Of a stretch of 54,509 nucleotides of DNA, positions 47,502 to 54,509 are shown piece after piece. The first letter of the stretch is position 1. Every line of letters starts with the position of its first letter. The DNA comes from Nitrospira sp. CG24E (lineage in GTDB: Bacteria > Nitrospirota > Nitrospiria > Nitrospirales > Nitrospiraceae). The stretch lies in contig NEWP02000029.1 in the NCBI GenBank assembly GCA_002869895.2, positions 18,207 to 72,715 on the forward strand, in the 5' to 3' direction. The position numbers were made by a program, and so were the translations under genes. The notes beneath the pieces are model-generated. The model did not search any database. It worked only from the letters and a program-made list of their open reading frames with translations, and had not been told where the DNA came from.

Positions 47502-48646
47502 GTGAGCCAGTCAGCAGACGCCAGGTTTTCAGGCTCGCCGGCAAACAGGCCCGCTTCCTGCTGGTTCTTCCAATCGCACAGACTGTTCTCTCAGCACTCG
47601 CGATAGCTCACGCCGCAACCACAATTGCACGACCGAAAGGTGAAGAGATGAATCTTGACGATACTCCAGGAAGCCTCAACCCCTATCGACTGCCCAGGCA
47701 CATTATTCCTCATCGGTACGACCTCCGGCTCGAACCAGATCTCGCTGCCGCAAGCTTTTCAGGCAGGGAGACCATCGTCCTTACGATCACAGAGGCAACG
47801 AGCGTCATCATTCTGAATGCTGTCGATCTGGCGATCTCATCCGTCACTCTGGAAGGGGCATCAAGTACGAGACTGGAGGCCACAGTTAAGCTAGAAGACT
47901 CAACACAGCGTTGTCACCTGACGTTTTCTCAGTCCGTTGCACCTGGTGAATGGAGACTGCATCTGACCTTTCAGGGGAAATTGAACGACCACCTGCGCGG
48001 GTTCTACCGCAGCACCTATAAGGATCATGCAGGCGTCACGCACACGATGGCTGCGACGCAATTTGAAGCCACCGATGCGCGTCGAGCCTTTCCCTGTTGG
48101 GATGAACCGGATTTCAAAGCGGTGTTTGCCACAACCTTGGTGATCGATCCAGGCCTGACCGCTGTCTCGAATACGTCGATCGCATCGGAGTCCAAGGAGG
48201 CAGGCAAGAGAGTCCTGCGCTTTGCCGACAGCATCAAGATGTCGACCTATCTCGTGGCGTTCATCGTCGGGCAAATCGAAGCCACCGCACCGATATTCGT
48301 CGGGAAGACGCCTCTCCGGCTCTGGACCGTTCCGGGCAAGCAACCGCTCACCCCGTTTGGCCACGAGATCGCCGTGGCTTCACTGACGTTTTTCGAAGGC
48401 TACTACGGCATTCCCTATCCAGGCGACAAGCTGGACTTACTCGCGATCCCTGATTTTGCCTCAGGAGCCATGGAAAACCTGGGCGCCATTACCTACCGTG
48501 AAACGGCCCTGCTGGTCGATCGGCAAACCGCTACGCACGGAGAACTGGAGCGTGTGGCCGACGTGGTGGCGCATGAAAACGCGCACATGTGGTTCGGCGA
48601 TTTGTTTGTTGGCATAATCTGCCGGAACTGGAAGCAATGGCATTAG
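47498..48646 (+). pseudogene. M1-family aminopeptidase, truncated after the zinc motif
   Basis: 382 codons matching only the first part of a M1 (PepN/puromycin-sensitive type) zinc aminopeptidase. The N-terminal beta-domain (IIPHRYDLRLEPDL to about 250) and the exopeptidase motif GAMENLGAITYRE near 325 are intact. The zinc helix HENAHMWFGDL near 362 is present, but after it the sequence departs (FVGIICRNWKQWH) and stops, so the second zinc glutamate and the C-terminal half are lost. It is almost surely inactive. The first ~50 residues contain SRRQVFRLAG plus a hydrophobic stretch, a possible Tat signal; MNLDD at 47648 is an alternative start. Confidence 0.82.
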
Positions 48647-49510
48647 TTTCCCAGAGTCAGCCATCCCTCCTGAAGGAGTCAGGACAGGATTCTTCGCACA
48701 GTGGAACCCGCTGTTGAAGTTCCGGTACGACGGTGACTCATAGCTGGGGGATAACGGCAGGTTGAAGTCCCGGCGCGTGGATCGCAGCTGTTCCGGAGCG
48801 ATGTCCCACGAGCCGCCCCGCAACACTCTGTATTTACCCTTTTCCGGCCCCTTTGGGTTCTGCGGCGGGCTGGCCGCGTAATAGTCCGGGTCATACCAGT
48901 CGCTTACCCATTCCCAGACATTTCCCGCCAAATCATAGATCCCATAGGGGCTCCTGCCGTCTTTCAATTGCCCCACCGGCAGCAGCGCGGTATGGTTATT
49001 CCACTTCTCCTGCCCATAGTTCGCCCGGAGCGTATTGGGTGGATCATTGCCCCACGGGTACATTCGCCCATTCGTTCCCCGAGCCGCCTTCTCCCATTCC
49101 GCTTCCGTCGGGAGCCGCTTGCCGGCCCACTCGCAATAGTTGCTCGCATCCGCCCAGTCGACATTCACGACTGGACGTTTCAGATGGAGGGGTTGGTCCA
49201 TGGTTGTCCACATCGGCGGCGCGTTCACGCCCCTGGCCTTCAGAAACTTCGCATACTGCCCGACCGTCACTTCATACTTATCGAGGTAATAGGCATCGAG
49301 AGAGATTCGATGTGAGGGCTTTTCATCGTCACTACCCTCGTTGTTCCCCATCGTAAACTCCCCCGCCGGGACGAGCACCATCGGCGCCCCATCTTTACCG
49401 GTGTTCTCCTGCTGCGCCTGCGCCGGGCTTGAGACCCAAGCGACGAACGTGAGGGCCATTAGCAAACCGAGAATGCCCACCCCCGCTTGCTCCTTCTGCC
49501 TCACTCCCAT
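48461..49510 (-). CDS. Exported SUMF1/formylglycine-generating-enzyme-type protein with an abnormal tail
   Basis: A 349-residue protein. A signal peptide ends near SPAQAQ (residue ~33). The SUMF1 domain (about 45-270) has MVLVPAGEFTMGNNEG, YCEWAGKRLPTEAEWEKAARG (in parts), NVWEWVSDWYD and RVLRGGSWD, ending GFHCAKN. It lacks the clear catalytic cysteine pair of true formylglycine makers, so it may be a binding or pilin-like relative. From roughly residue 300 on, the frame runs antisense through the broken aminopeptidase, so the tail is not native. Confidence 0.8.
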   Translation of the reverse strand: MGVRQKEQAGVGILGLLMALTFVAWVSSPAQAQQENTGKDGAPMVLVPAGEFTMGNNEGSDDEKPSHRISLDAYYLDKYEVTVGQYAKFLKARGVNAPPMWTTMDQPLHLKRPVVNVDWADASNYCEWAGKRLPTEAEWEKAARGTNGRMYPWGNDPPNTLRANYGQEKWNNHTALLPVGQLKDGRSPYGIYDLAGNVWEWVSDWYDPDYYAASPPQNPKGPEKGKYRVLRGGSWDIAPEQLRSTRRDFNLPLSPSYESPSYRNFNSGFHCAKNPVLTPSGGMADSGKLMPLLPVPADYANKQIAEPHVRVFMRHHVGHTLQFSVRSGLPIDQQGRFTVGNGAQVFHGS

Positions 49511-49594
49511 GCTGCTACGCCTTTCTGTTTAGCCACCGGTCAACCCATCATAAACCTGCGCGCCTTGGCCCTCGCTGCTTCACCACGATCCTGT

Positions 49595-50104
49595 TCAGGA
49601 AAAGCGCTTCACCTGTTCCGTCAAGGTGTTCGCAACAAGCTTCAGATCGAAGGGCCAGGCGTAATGGAGTTCGACCCCCGGATACTGCGGCCGCAGATGA
49701 TCGAGGATTTCGGGAATCTCAACCTCCGAGTGAGAACCGCCCGGAGTGAACATCGTCGTGGCGACGGTAATGTGTGTTGCCCCGTTCTTGATCAATGCCT
49801 CCACCGATTCTTCCAACGTCGGCGCGCAGAACTCGTTGTAGGCCACGGCAAAGAGTACATCACCCAGATTGGCTCGCAACTGAGCAGCCACCGCCTCAAG
49901 TCCCGATTGATAGGGGTCCGTCTCCGGCGTCCTCGGCCACTGGCGAATTTTTGTGTCCAGTTCTTGTTCCTCTGTCGACATCGGCGTGCCGGCTGCGCGC
50001 CGCTGCCCTTCCAACCGTTTCAGCTTCGTGACCAATTCTCCCGGGCACCCCTTTGGAATGCCGCCGTGCCCCACAAGAATCACTCCCCGTACAACAGCTG
50101 CCAT
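49595..50104 (-). CDS. CbiX/SirB-type chelatase
   Basis: A 169-residue protein of the class II chelatase fold, which inserts cobalt, iron or nickel into sirohydrochlorin-like rings. The metal-site histidine is in GVILVGHGGIPKG near 7-19 and a second in FTPGGSHSEVEIPE near 118-132. A polar insert (PMSTEEQELDTKIRQW) sits near 40-58. AAAGGGG precedes the start. It is 30 bases downstream of the DUF523 protein and probably in the same transcript. The precise metal is not decidable. Confidence 0.82.
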   Translation of the reverse strand: MAAVVRGVILVGHGGIPKGCPGELVTKLKRLEGQRRAAGTPMSTEEQELDTKIRQWPRTPETDPYQSGLEAVAAQLRANLGDVLFAVAYNEFCAPTLEESVEALIKNGATHITVATTMFTPGGSHSEVEIPEILDHLRPQYPGVELHYAWPFDLKLVANTLTEQVKRFS

Positions 50105-50134
50105 TGGCGCACCCCTTTCCTGAGATGTGAAGAT

Positions 50135-51088
50135 TTACACATGATTGCGCAACATCAGTTCTTTCGGATGCGGATTGAGATAGACCTGATCCCGAATGTA
50201 GCTCACATCAAAGATCTGGACATAGTGCTTGATCAGTGTCAGAGGGACGATCAAGGGTGTGAACCCATGATGATAATCTCCGATCACGCTCAATAGCTCA
50301 ACTTTTTCCTGCGCGCCAAGCCGTTCTTTGAAATGTCCCAGGATGTGCTGGAGGACGTTCACGTGCTTGCGTACCGTCGCCTTCACCGCCAGGGCCTTCA
50401 TGAACAGATTGCCATATCGGAGCGTGAGTTCCTTTTGAGGATGTCGCTCCGCCTGCCCAACCAGCCGACCGAGTACCTGGTATTGTTGCGGGTGATGGGC
50501 CAGGAGTAAATATTTGTGGATCGTGTGGAACTGCACCAGGCTTTGCCTCGTGGCTCCGTTCTGCACAAAGTCCTGCCAGCGGCGGTAACAAAAGACCCGT
50601 TCGATAAAATTCTCCCTCAGGGTGGAGTCGCAGAGCCGCCCTTCCTCCTCGACCGGAATCAGCGGAAACTGCTCTATAAAGGCCCGCGCAAACAGCCCGA
50701 CCCCGTTCCGATTGGGTATCCCATCTTTACTGTAGACTTGCACTCTCTCGATTCCACAGCTCGGCGAACCCTTCTTAAAGACGTACCCGGATAAATCCAG
50801 CTTCTTGAGTTCCTCGATACGATCTTTGGTCAGCGTCGCCAGTGCGCGCGTGTGATCCGTCCCGCTCTTGATCGTAACGAGTCGGGGATTCAGCGGGTTG
50901 CCGACCAGCCGCATCGCCTCGCGAGGGGTACCCAGTCCTGCTTCACCCTCGGGACAGACGGAAACCCACTTTACAGAACTTCCCAAGACATCGGTTAAAA
51001 AATTGTCTCGTTTATGTCCCCCATCGTACCGGACTTCGTCTCCAAGGAGACAACGGCTGATACCAAGACGGAGCGGGGAAGTTTTCAT
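50135..51088 (-). CDS. DUF523 (TudS-like) - DUF1722 (YbgA-like) fusion protein
   Basis: A 317-residue two-domain protein. The N-terminal DUF523 domain has three conserved cysteines (SRCLLGDEVRYDGG near 10, SVCPEGEAGLGTPRE near 46, KGSPSCG near 107) that in the TudS group hold a 4Fe-4S cluster for thiouracil desulfuration. The C-terminal DUF1722 domain (about 190-317) has FHTIHKYLLLAHHPQ. Start at 51088 overlaps the photolyase stop (ATGA). A ybgA gene is also next to the photolyase gene in E. coli, so the linkage is old; its role in repair is unknown. Confidence 0.87.
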   Translation of the reverse strand: MKTSPLRLGISRCLLGDEVRYDGGHKRDNFLTDVLGSSVKWVSVCPEGEAGLGTPREAMRLVGNPLNPRLVTIKSGTDHTRALATLTKDRIEELKKLDLSGYVFKKGSPSCGIERVQVYSKDGIPNRNGVGLFARAFIEQFPLIPVEEEGRLCDSTLRENFIERVFCYRRWQDFVQNGATRQSLVQFHTIHKYLLLAHHPQQYQVLGRLVGQAERHPQKELTLRYGNLFMKALAVKATVRKHVNVLQHILGHFKERLGAQEKVELLSVIGDYHHGFTPLIVPLTLIKHYVQIFDVSYIRDQVYLNPHPKELMLRNHV

Positions 51089-52530
51089 CTCAATCCCCGT
51101 TGTTTGACGAGGGCCAAATATTCCTCGCGGGCTTGCCGGTGGTCTACGATGGGCGAAGGATAGTTTACACCAATATGGCATTCGACCAGGACCTGTTCTT
51201 CGTGAGTCATCAGATGTGGCGCATGAATGTGGTCGGTTTGAACAGTTGCAAGCTCTGGAACGTACTGCCGAATGTATGCGCCTTCCGGATCAAACTTCCT
51301 GCTCTGCAGCAGGGGATTGAACACTCTGTACCCCGGCATGGAGTCCGTCCCGGTCGAGGCGCACCATTGCCAGTTCCCATTGTTTGCTGCGACGTCGGCA
51401 TCGATGAGGCGCTGCATGAAATACCGCTCTCCGCTCTGCCAGTCAATCCGAAGATCCTTGACGAGAAAGGAGGCAACAATCATCCGCACACGGTTGTGCA
51501 TCCACCCGGTTTGATTCAACTGGCGCATACCCGCGTCTACAATCGGAAAGCCGGTCTTGCCCGTGCACCAGGCCTGGTACAATCGATCGCGTTCGGCGCC
51601 AGGCGCACGTGGAGCCGGTGTCGGAAGCTGACGAAATGGCCTGTCGACGACATGGGGAAAAGCCGCCAGAATCTGCTGAAAAAAATCACGCCAGACCAAT
51701 TCGTCGATCCAGGTGAACACGTCGGGCCGAGAGACGTGCCTGCCCTGTGCGAGCGACGCAAGGGCTTCATGCACTGCTACACGGGCCGATAGAGCCCCGA
51801 ATCGAAAGTGGGGGGAGAGGATCGAACTGCCGTCGACGGCGGGAAGATTTCTTCCCGTGATGTAGGTATGAATGGGGCCCGCGACGAACCGACGCAATTG
51901 TTTCTGAGCGCTTCGCTCTCCTGGTTCGATCGACAGAGTCACTGGCTCATATCCTAAGTCGCCTGCCGAGGGTAACGGAGGAGGAAGGGGTAATGAGGCA
52001 GCCTCTTTTGCCGTCAACAACCGAGGAACTGGAAGGGCGATCGGTTTCATTTCCTGCCACTTCGCCCACCAGCGTGCGCGATAGGCGCTGTATCGCTGCA
52101 TCGGCCCTCCGGTGGCGCTTCGAATTTCTTCGGTCTCGAAGACGACATGGTCTCTGAATGTCCGCACGACAACGCCGATTTGCCCCAGTCGTTGTTGGAC
52201 GGCATGGTCTCGTTCGATGGCTCCTGGCTCATAGTCACGATTCCAATAGACTACATCGGCTTTCCATGCTCGCGCGACTTGAACGATTTCTTCTACCGGC
52301 TCGCCGCGACGCCACTGAAGCGTGACGCCTCGGCGAGCCAAGGACCCAGCGACATCGTCAAGGCAGCCGAGCATGAAGCTCACACAGGCGGATCCGAAAA
52401 CATGAGATTGGAGCAGAGGCTCATCGAACACAAAGAGCGGAATTACTTCGCTGCAGGCTTCGCACGCTGCCGTTAACGCAGGCTGGTCGTTGAGCCGTAG
52501 ATCCCGCCTGAACCAGACGATCCCGCGCAT
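51085..52530 (-). CDS. phrB: Deoxyribodipyrimidine photolyase
   Basis: A 481-residue light-dependent repair enzyme that splits cyclobutane pyrimidine dimers. The N-terminal antenna domain starts IVWFRRDLRLNDQPAL. The FAD domain has TWIDELVWRDFFQQIL near 280, GFPIVDAGMRQLNQTGWMHNRVRMI (in parts) and NNGNWQWCASTGTDSMPGYRVFNP (in parts) near 385-405. Standard length for class I CPD photolyases. It overlaps both neighbours by one to four bases. Confidence 0.94.
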   Translation of the reverse strand: MRGIVWFRRDLRLNDQPALTAACEACSEVIPLFVFDEPLLQSHVFGSACVSFMLGCLDDVAGSLARRGVTLQWRRGEPVEEIVQVARAWKADVVYWNRDYEPGAIERDHAVQQRLGQIGVVVRTFRDHVVFETEEIRSATGGPMQRYSAYRARWWAKWQEMKPIALPVPRLLTAKEAASLPLPPPLPSAGDLGYEPVTLSIEPGERSAQKQLRRFVAGPIHTYITGRNLPAVDGSSILSPHFRFGALSARVAVHEALASLAQGRHVSRPDVFTWIDELVWRDFFQQILAAFPHVVDRPFRQLPTPAPRAPGAERDRLYQAWCTGKTGFPIVDAGMRQLNQTGWMHNRVRMIVASFLVKDLRIDWQSGERYFMQRLIDADVAANNGNWQWCASTGTDSMPGYRVFNPLLQSRKFDPEGAYIRQYVPELATVQTDHIHAPHLMTHEEQVLVECHIGVNYPSPIVDHRQAREEYLALVKQRGLR

Positions 52531-52952
52531 CAGCGTAACTCCTGTGGTGCCGGCTTTGGCCTGTTCCCGGACATGGGCTCATCGATGAAGACAGCGCGCC
52601 GCCAGATGAGATAGGAGGAAAAGAAGGACGTCGTCACCATGAAACCGGACTGAATATAGTTAAATCCGAACGTCAGTTGGTTCATGCCGTCACTGACTAG
52701 GCCGAATCCCGCATAGGCCAAGGCGAGTCCCCATGCCCAAGGTCGCAACCAGAGAGATCCATAGCCGATCAACAGATGGACGGCGGGTGTGTGGAGTTTC
52801 ACGAGAAACGAGGCCGGTCCCGCCACCGCAGTCCAGAATAGTTTGAGCGCGTAGGCGGGAAACAGCGCGATGACAATCAGATCTACCGTCCCTACGATCA
52901 GGAATAATCCGCCCAGGAGCTGAATGCCTCGACCAATTCCTGTCTGTTTCAT
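52530..52952 (-). CDS. Four-helix membrane protein in the photolyase operon
   Basis: A 140-residue protein with four hydrophobic helices (about 10-32, 45-65, 68-88 and 100-118) and a polar C-terminal tail. No family I can name. The stop codon overlaps the photolyase start by one base, so the two are translationally coupled. Confidence 0.7.
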   Translation of the reverse strand: MKQTGIGRGIQLLGGLFLIVGTVDLIVIALFPAYALKLFWTAVAGPASFLVKLHTPAVHLLIGYGSLWLRPWAWGLALAYAGFGLVSDGMNQLTFGFNYIQSGFMVTTSFFSSYLIWRRAVFIDEPMSGNRPKPAPQELR

Positions 52953-52961
52953 AACCGTCTT

Positions 52962-53144
52962 CTACCGTGCTGGATTGCCATGTGATCCCGTCTTGCTCTT
53001 TTGGTTCTTGTAGAGCGGCTCGCCTCCGACGCGGGTGATGGACAGTTTACGGACGCCGCCCCCGTCCTTGATTCCCAGCGTCACCGGAGCCTCTGCTACT
53101 CCACGCAGCGTCTGTATCACCTGCTCATAGGTCTTTTCTGTCAT
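52962..53144 (-). CDS. Small unknown protein in the photolyase operon
   Basis: A 60-residue protein; the N-terminal 40 residues look folded (YEQVIQTLRGVAEAPVTLG), the rest is basic and probably flexible. Its ATG overlaps the epimerase stop by four bases, with AAGGA just before it, and the membrane-protein gene starts nine bases later. Gene packing makes it likely to be real; function unknown. Confidence 0.65.
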   Translation of the reverse strand: MTEKTYEQVIQTLRGVAEAPVTLGIKDGGGVRKLSITRVGGEPLYKNQKSKTGSHGNPAR

Positions 53145-54070
53145 TCCTTCGCCATGATCGCCCGCAGGGCCGGTTCCAACATCGGATAGTGAAAAACGTA
53201 TCCCTCGGAGAGTGCTTTCGCCGGAGTGACCCGTTGGCCTGTGGTCATGAGTGTCCCCAGCTCACCCAGTGCCGCTTGCAACGCGAAGCCCGGCACGGGA
53301 AGCCATGACGGCCGGTGGATGATTCGTCCGAGCACCTCGCAGAACCGGTTCATCGTTACAGCCTCGGGCGCCACCGCATTGACGGGACCGGAAACGCTTG
53401 GTGTTGTGAGTATCCACCGGATCAGACCGATGTGATCACGTCGATGGATCCATGAGACCCACTGAGTTCCCGGCATGATCGGGCCGCCCATGAAGAGCTG
53501 GAACGGCAGCAGCATCTTTGGTAAGGCGCCGCCGTCGAGCTCGATCACCATCCCGGTCCGCAAGAGAACGACTCGCACACCGAACTCTGCAGTTCGAAGC
53601 GCTTCCGCTTCCCACGCGAGGCAGAGATCGGCCAGAAAGCCTTCGCCGCGCGTGGCGCCCTCATCCAATACGCAATCGTCGCTGGCCCCGTAGTAGCCGA
53701 TACCGGAGGCGCTGATCAGCGTGCAGGGTTTCGAAGTACGGCGCGACATGGCTCCTGCCAGCAGACGAGTGGTGAGGACCCGGCTTTCGGCAAGGACTCG
53801 TTTGCGGGCATCGGTCCAGTGGCCATCGGCAATCGGCGCACCGGCAAGATTGACGACAGCATCGGCACTTTCGAGACATCGCTCCCAGGCTCCAGCTTCT
53901 CGGCCATTCCACTCGACGGCCGTGACAGATGGGCCACACAACCGTTGCGTTTCTTCTTTCCTGCGCGTCAGGAGGGTGATCCGATGCCCCCCCTGACAGA
54001 GCGAGGCACATAAGGGCCGTCCGATGAATCCTGTTCCGCCGGTCAGAACAATCTGCAAGGTATTACCCAT
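53141..54070 (-). CDS. TIGR01777-family NAD(P)-dependent epimerase (SDR39U1/YfcH type)
   Basis: A 309-residue extended short-chain dehydrogenase. Rossmann motif LTGGTGFIGRPLC at 9-21, NLAGAPIADGHWTDARK near 75-90, ISASGIGYYGASDD near 120 and LRTGMVIELDGGALPKML near 175, followed by the DUF1731 C-terminal segment (TPAKALSEGYVFHYP). Members of this family often lie near photolyase and YbgA genes. Substrate unknown. First or second gene of the operon. Confidence 0.9.
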   Translation of the reverse strand: MGNTLQIVLTGGTGFIGRPLCASLCQGGHRITLLTRRKEETQRLCGPSVTAVEWNGREAGAWERCLESADAVVNLAGAPIADGHWTDARKRVLAESRVLTTRLLAGAMSRRTSKPCTLISASGIGYYGASDDCVLDEGATRGEGFLADLCLAWEAEALRTAEFGVRVVLLRTGMVIELDGGALPKMLLPFQLFMGGPIMPGTQWVSWIHRRDHIGLIRWILTTPSVSGPVNAVAPEAVTMNRFCEVLGRIIHRPSWLPVPGFALQAALGELGTLMTTGQRVTPAKALSEGYVFHYPMLEPALRAIMAKE

Positions 54071-54187
54071 TCCAAGGCCACCTCACGGGACAACAAGTAG
54101 TCAGTCATCTGGCTGTGCTCCACCCCCATGGCCGTTCTGATCTTGGCCATTCGATTCCACTGGAGTCCTCGATAGCGATCACAAGGG

Positions 54188-54328
54188 TCAACGGAGTACT
54201 CCATACTTCATCCGAGACCGACCGATTCCAGTCTGCCGCTGTACCGCGACAGCCCTTCTCCCTGGCGCGACAGTCACCCACCAGCCTATTGCCACCAGTG
54301 CTACAGCACACACGATCATCTTGTCCAC
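54188..54328 (-). CDS. Small single-helix membrane peptide
   Basis: A 46-codon frame read from the minus strand. GTG at 54328 is preceded by AAGGAGG at a good distance. The product starts VDKMIVCAVALVAIGWWVTV, a single transmembrane helix, followed by a basic cytoplasmic tail. It ends 117 bases before the epimerase gene; that gap holds nothing else. No family recognised. Confidence 0.5.
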   Translation of the reverse strand: MDKMIVCAVALVAIGWWVTVAPGRRAVAVQRQTGIGRSRMKYGVLR

Positions 54329-54455
54329 GCTACCCTCCTTCTCACCTCTGAGAGTCTTGCCCGTTCGAGCTCATCGCTCAGTAGGCCCGCAGGAGATCTG
54401 GATGGCGTGTAGGACGCCGAAGATCCCCTTATTATCAGCTAGCCGTTTTGCCAGA

Positions 54456-54482
54456 CCCGCGCTTCGGCATCCGGAGCGCGGG
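54456..54482. terminator. GC-rich hairpin near the window edge
   Basis: A 12-bp stem with one mismatch: CCCGCGCTTCGG (54456-54467), loop CAT, CCGGAGCGCGGG (54471-54482). No T-run on either side. It may be the terminator of a gene beyond the window or an attenuator before the small peptide gene. Confidence 0.45.
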
Positions 54483-54509
54483 GCTAACACCCACAGGCTC
54501 TTGATCCCT

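Overview
The window reads as a piece of a Nitrospira-type (nitrite-oxidising or comammox) chromosome. The main evidence is a NADH dehydrogenase operon with two adjacent nuoM genes and no nuoE/nuoF, the published '2M complex I' arrangement known from Nitrospira, together with the general gene style. I assigned this by eye from the proteins and context, not by a database search. No rRNA, tRNA, CRISPR array, transposase or phage gene was seen.

Layout. 1-2.5 kb: 5' part of priA (cut by the window edge) and an OmpA-family envelope protein, both on the minus strand. 3.0-16.7 kb: plus-strand complex I operon nuoA-B-C-D-G-I-J-K-L-M1-M2-N, without nuoE, nuoF or nuoH. 16.9-20.4 kb: a signalling trio (CHASE3 histidine kinase, stand-alone receiver, receiver-kinase-receiver hybrid). 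20.5-25.3 kb: single genes (phosphodiester-glycosidase-like exoprotein, rhodanese, lipoprotein, pyrE, GNAT acetyltransferase, zinc ribbon, unknown, rluD). 25.5-31.7 kb: minus-strand F1-ATPase genes atpH-A-G-D-C downstream of mnmA. 31.9-41.4 kb: the conserved bacterial block rpmH-rnpA-yidC-mnmE-mnmG-rsmG-parA-parB, two parS sites, and two bactofilins. 41.7-45.2 kb: sugar-phosphate genes pgi-pgl-glk. 45.2-48.6 kb: a repeat, a secreted unknown, a BrnT/BrnA toxin-antitoxin pair, rpiA and a truncated M1 aminopeptidase. 48.5-54.3 kb: a minus-strand run with a SUMF1-type protein, CbiX-like chelatase, DUF523/DUF1722 protein, photolyase, membrane protein, small protein, TIGR01777 epimerase and a 46-residue membrane peptide.

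How the genes work together. Complex I and F1-ATPase are the proton-motive-force core. pgi, pgl, glk and rpiA serve upper glycolysis and the pentose-phosphate route. The rpmH-to-parB block couples translation, tRNA modification, membrane-protein insertion and chromosome segregation. The photolyase neighbourhood looks like a light/DNA-damage operon.

The most striking non-genic signal is a set of short degenerate tandem repeats with a strict 7-base period (once 9-base). Each locus has its own unit sequence. Five of the seven are arranged as facing inverted pairs. Five of the seven lie between or at the ends of cistrons inside the nuo and atp operons. Other notable items are a decayed 114-bp-offset duplicate of the mnmA start, a recombination junction joining a broken aminopeptidase to a SUMF1 gene, and a parS site that doubles as the start of rsmG.
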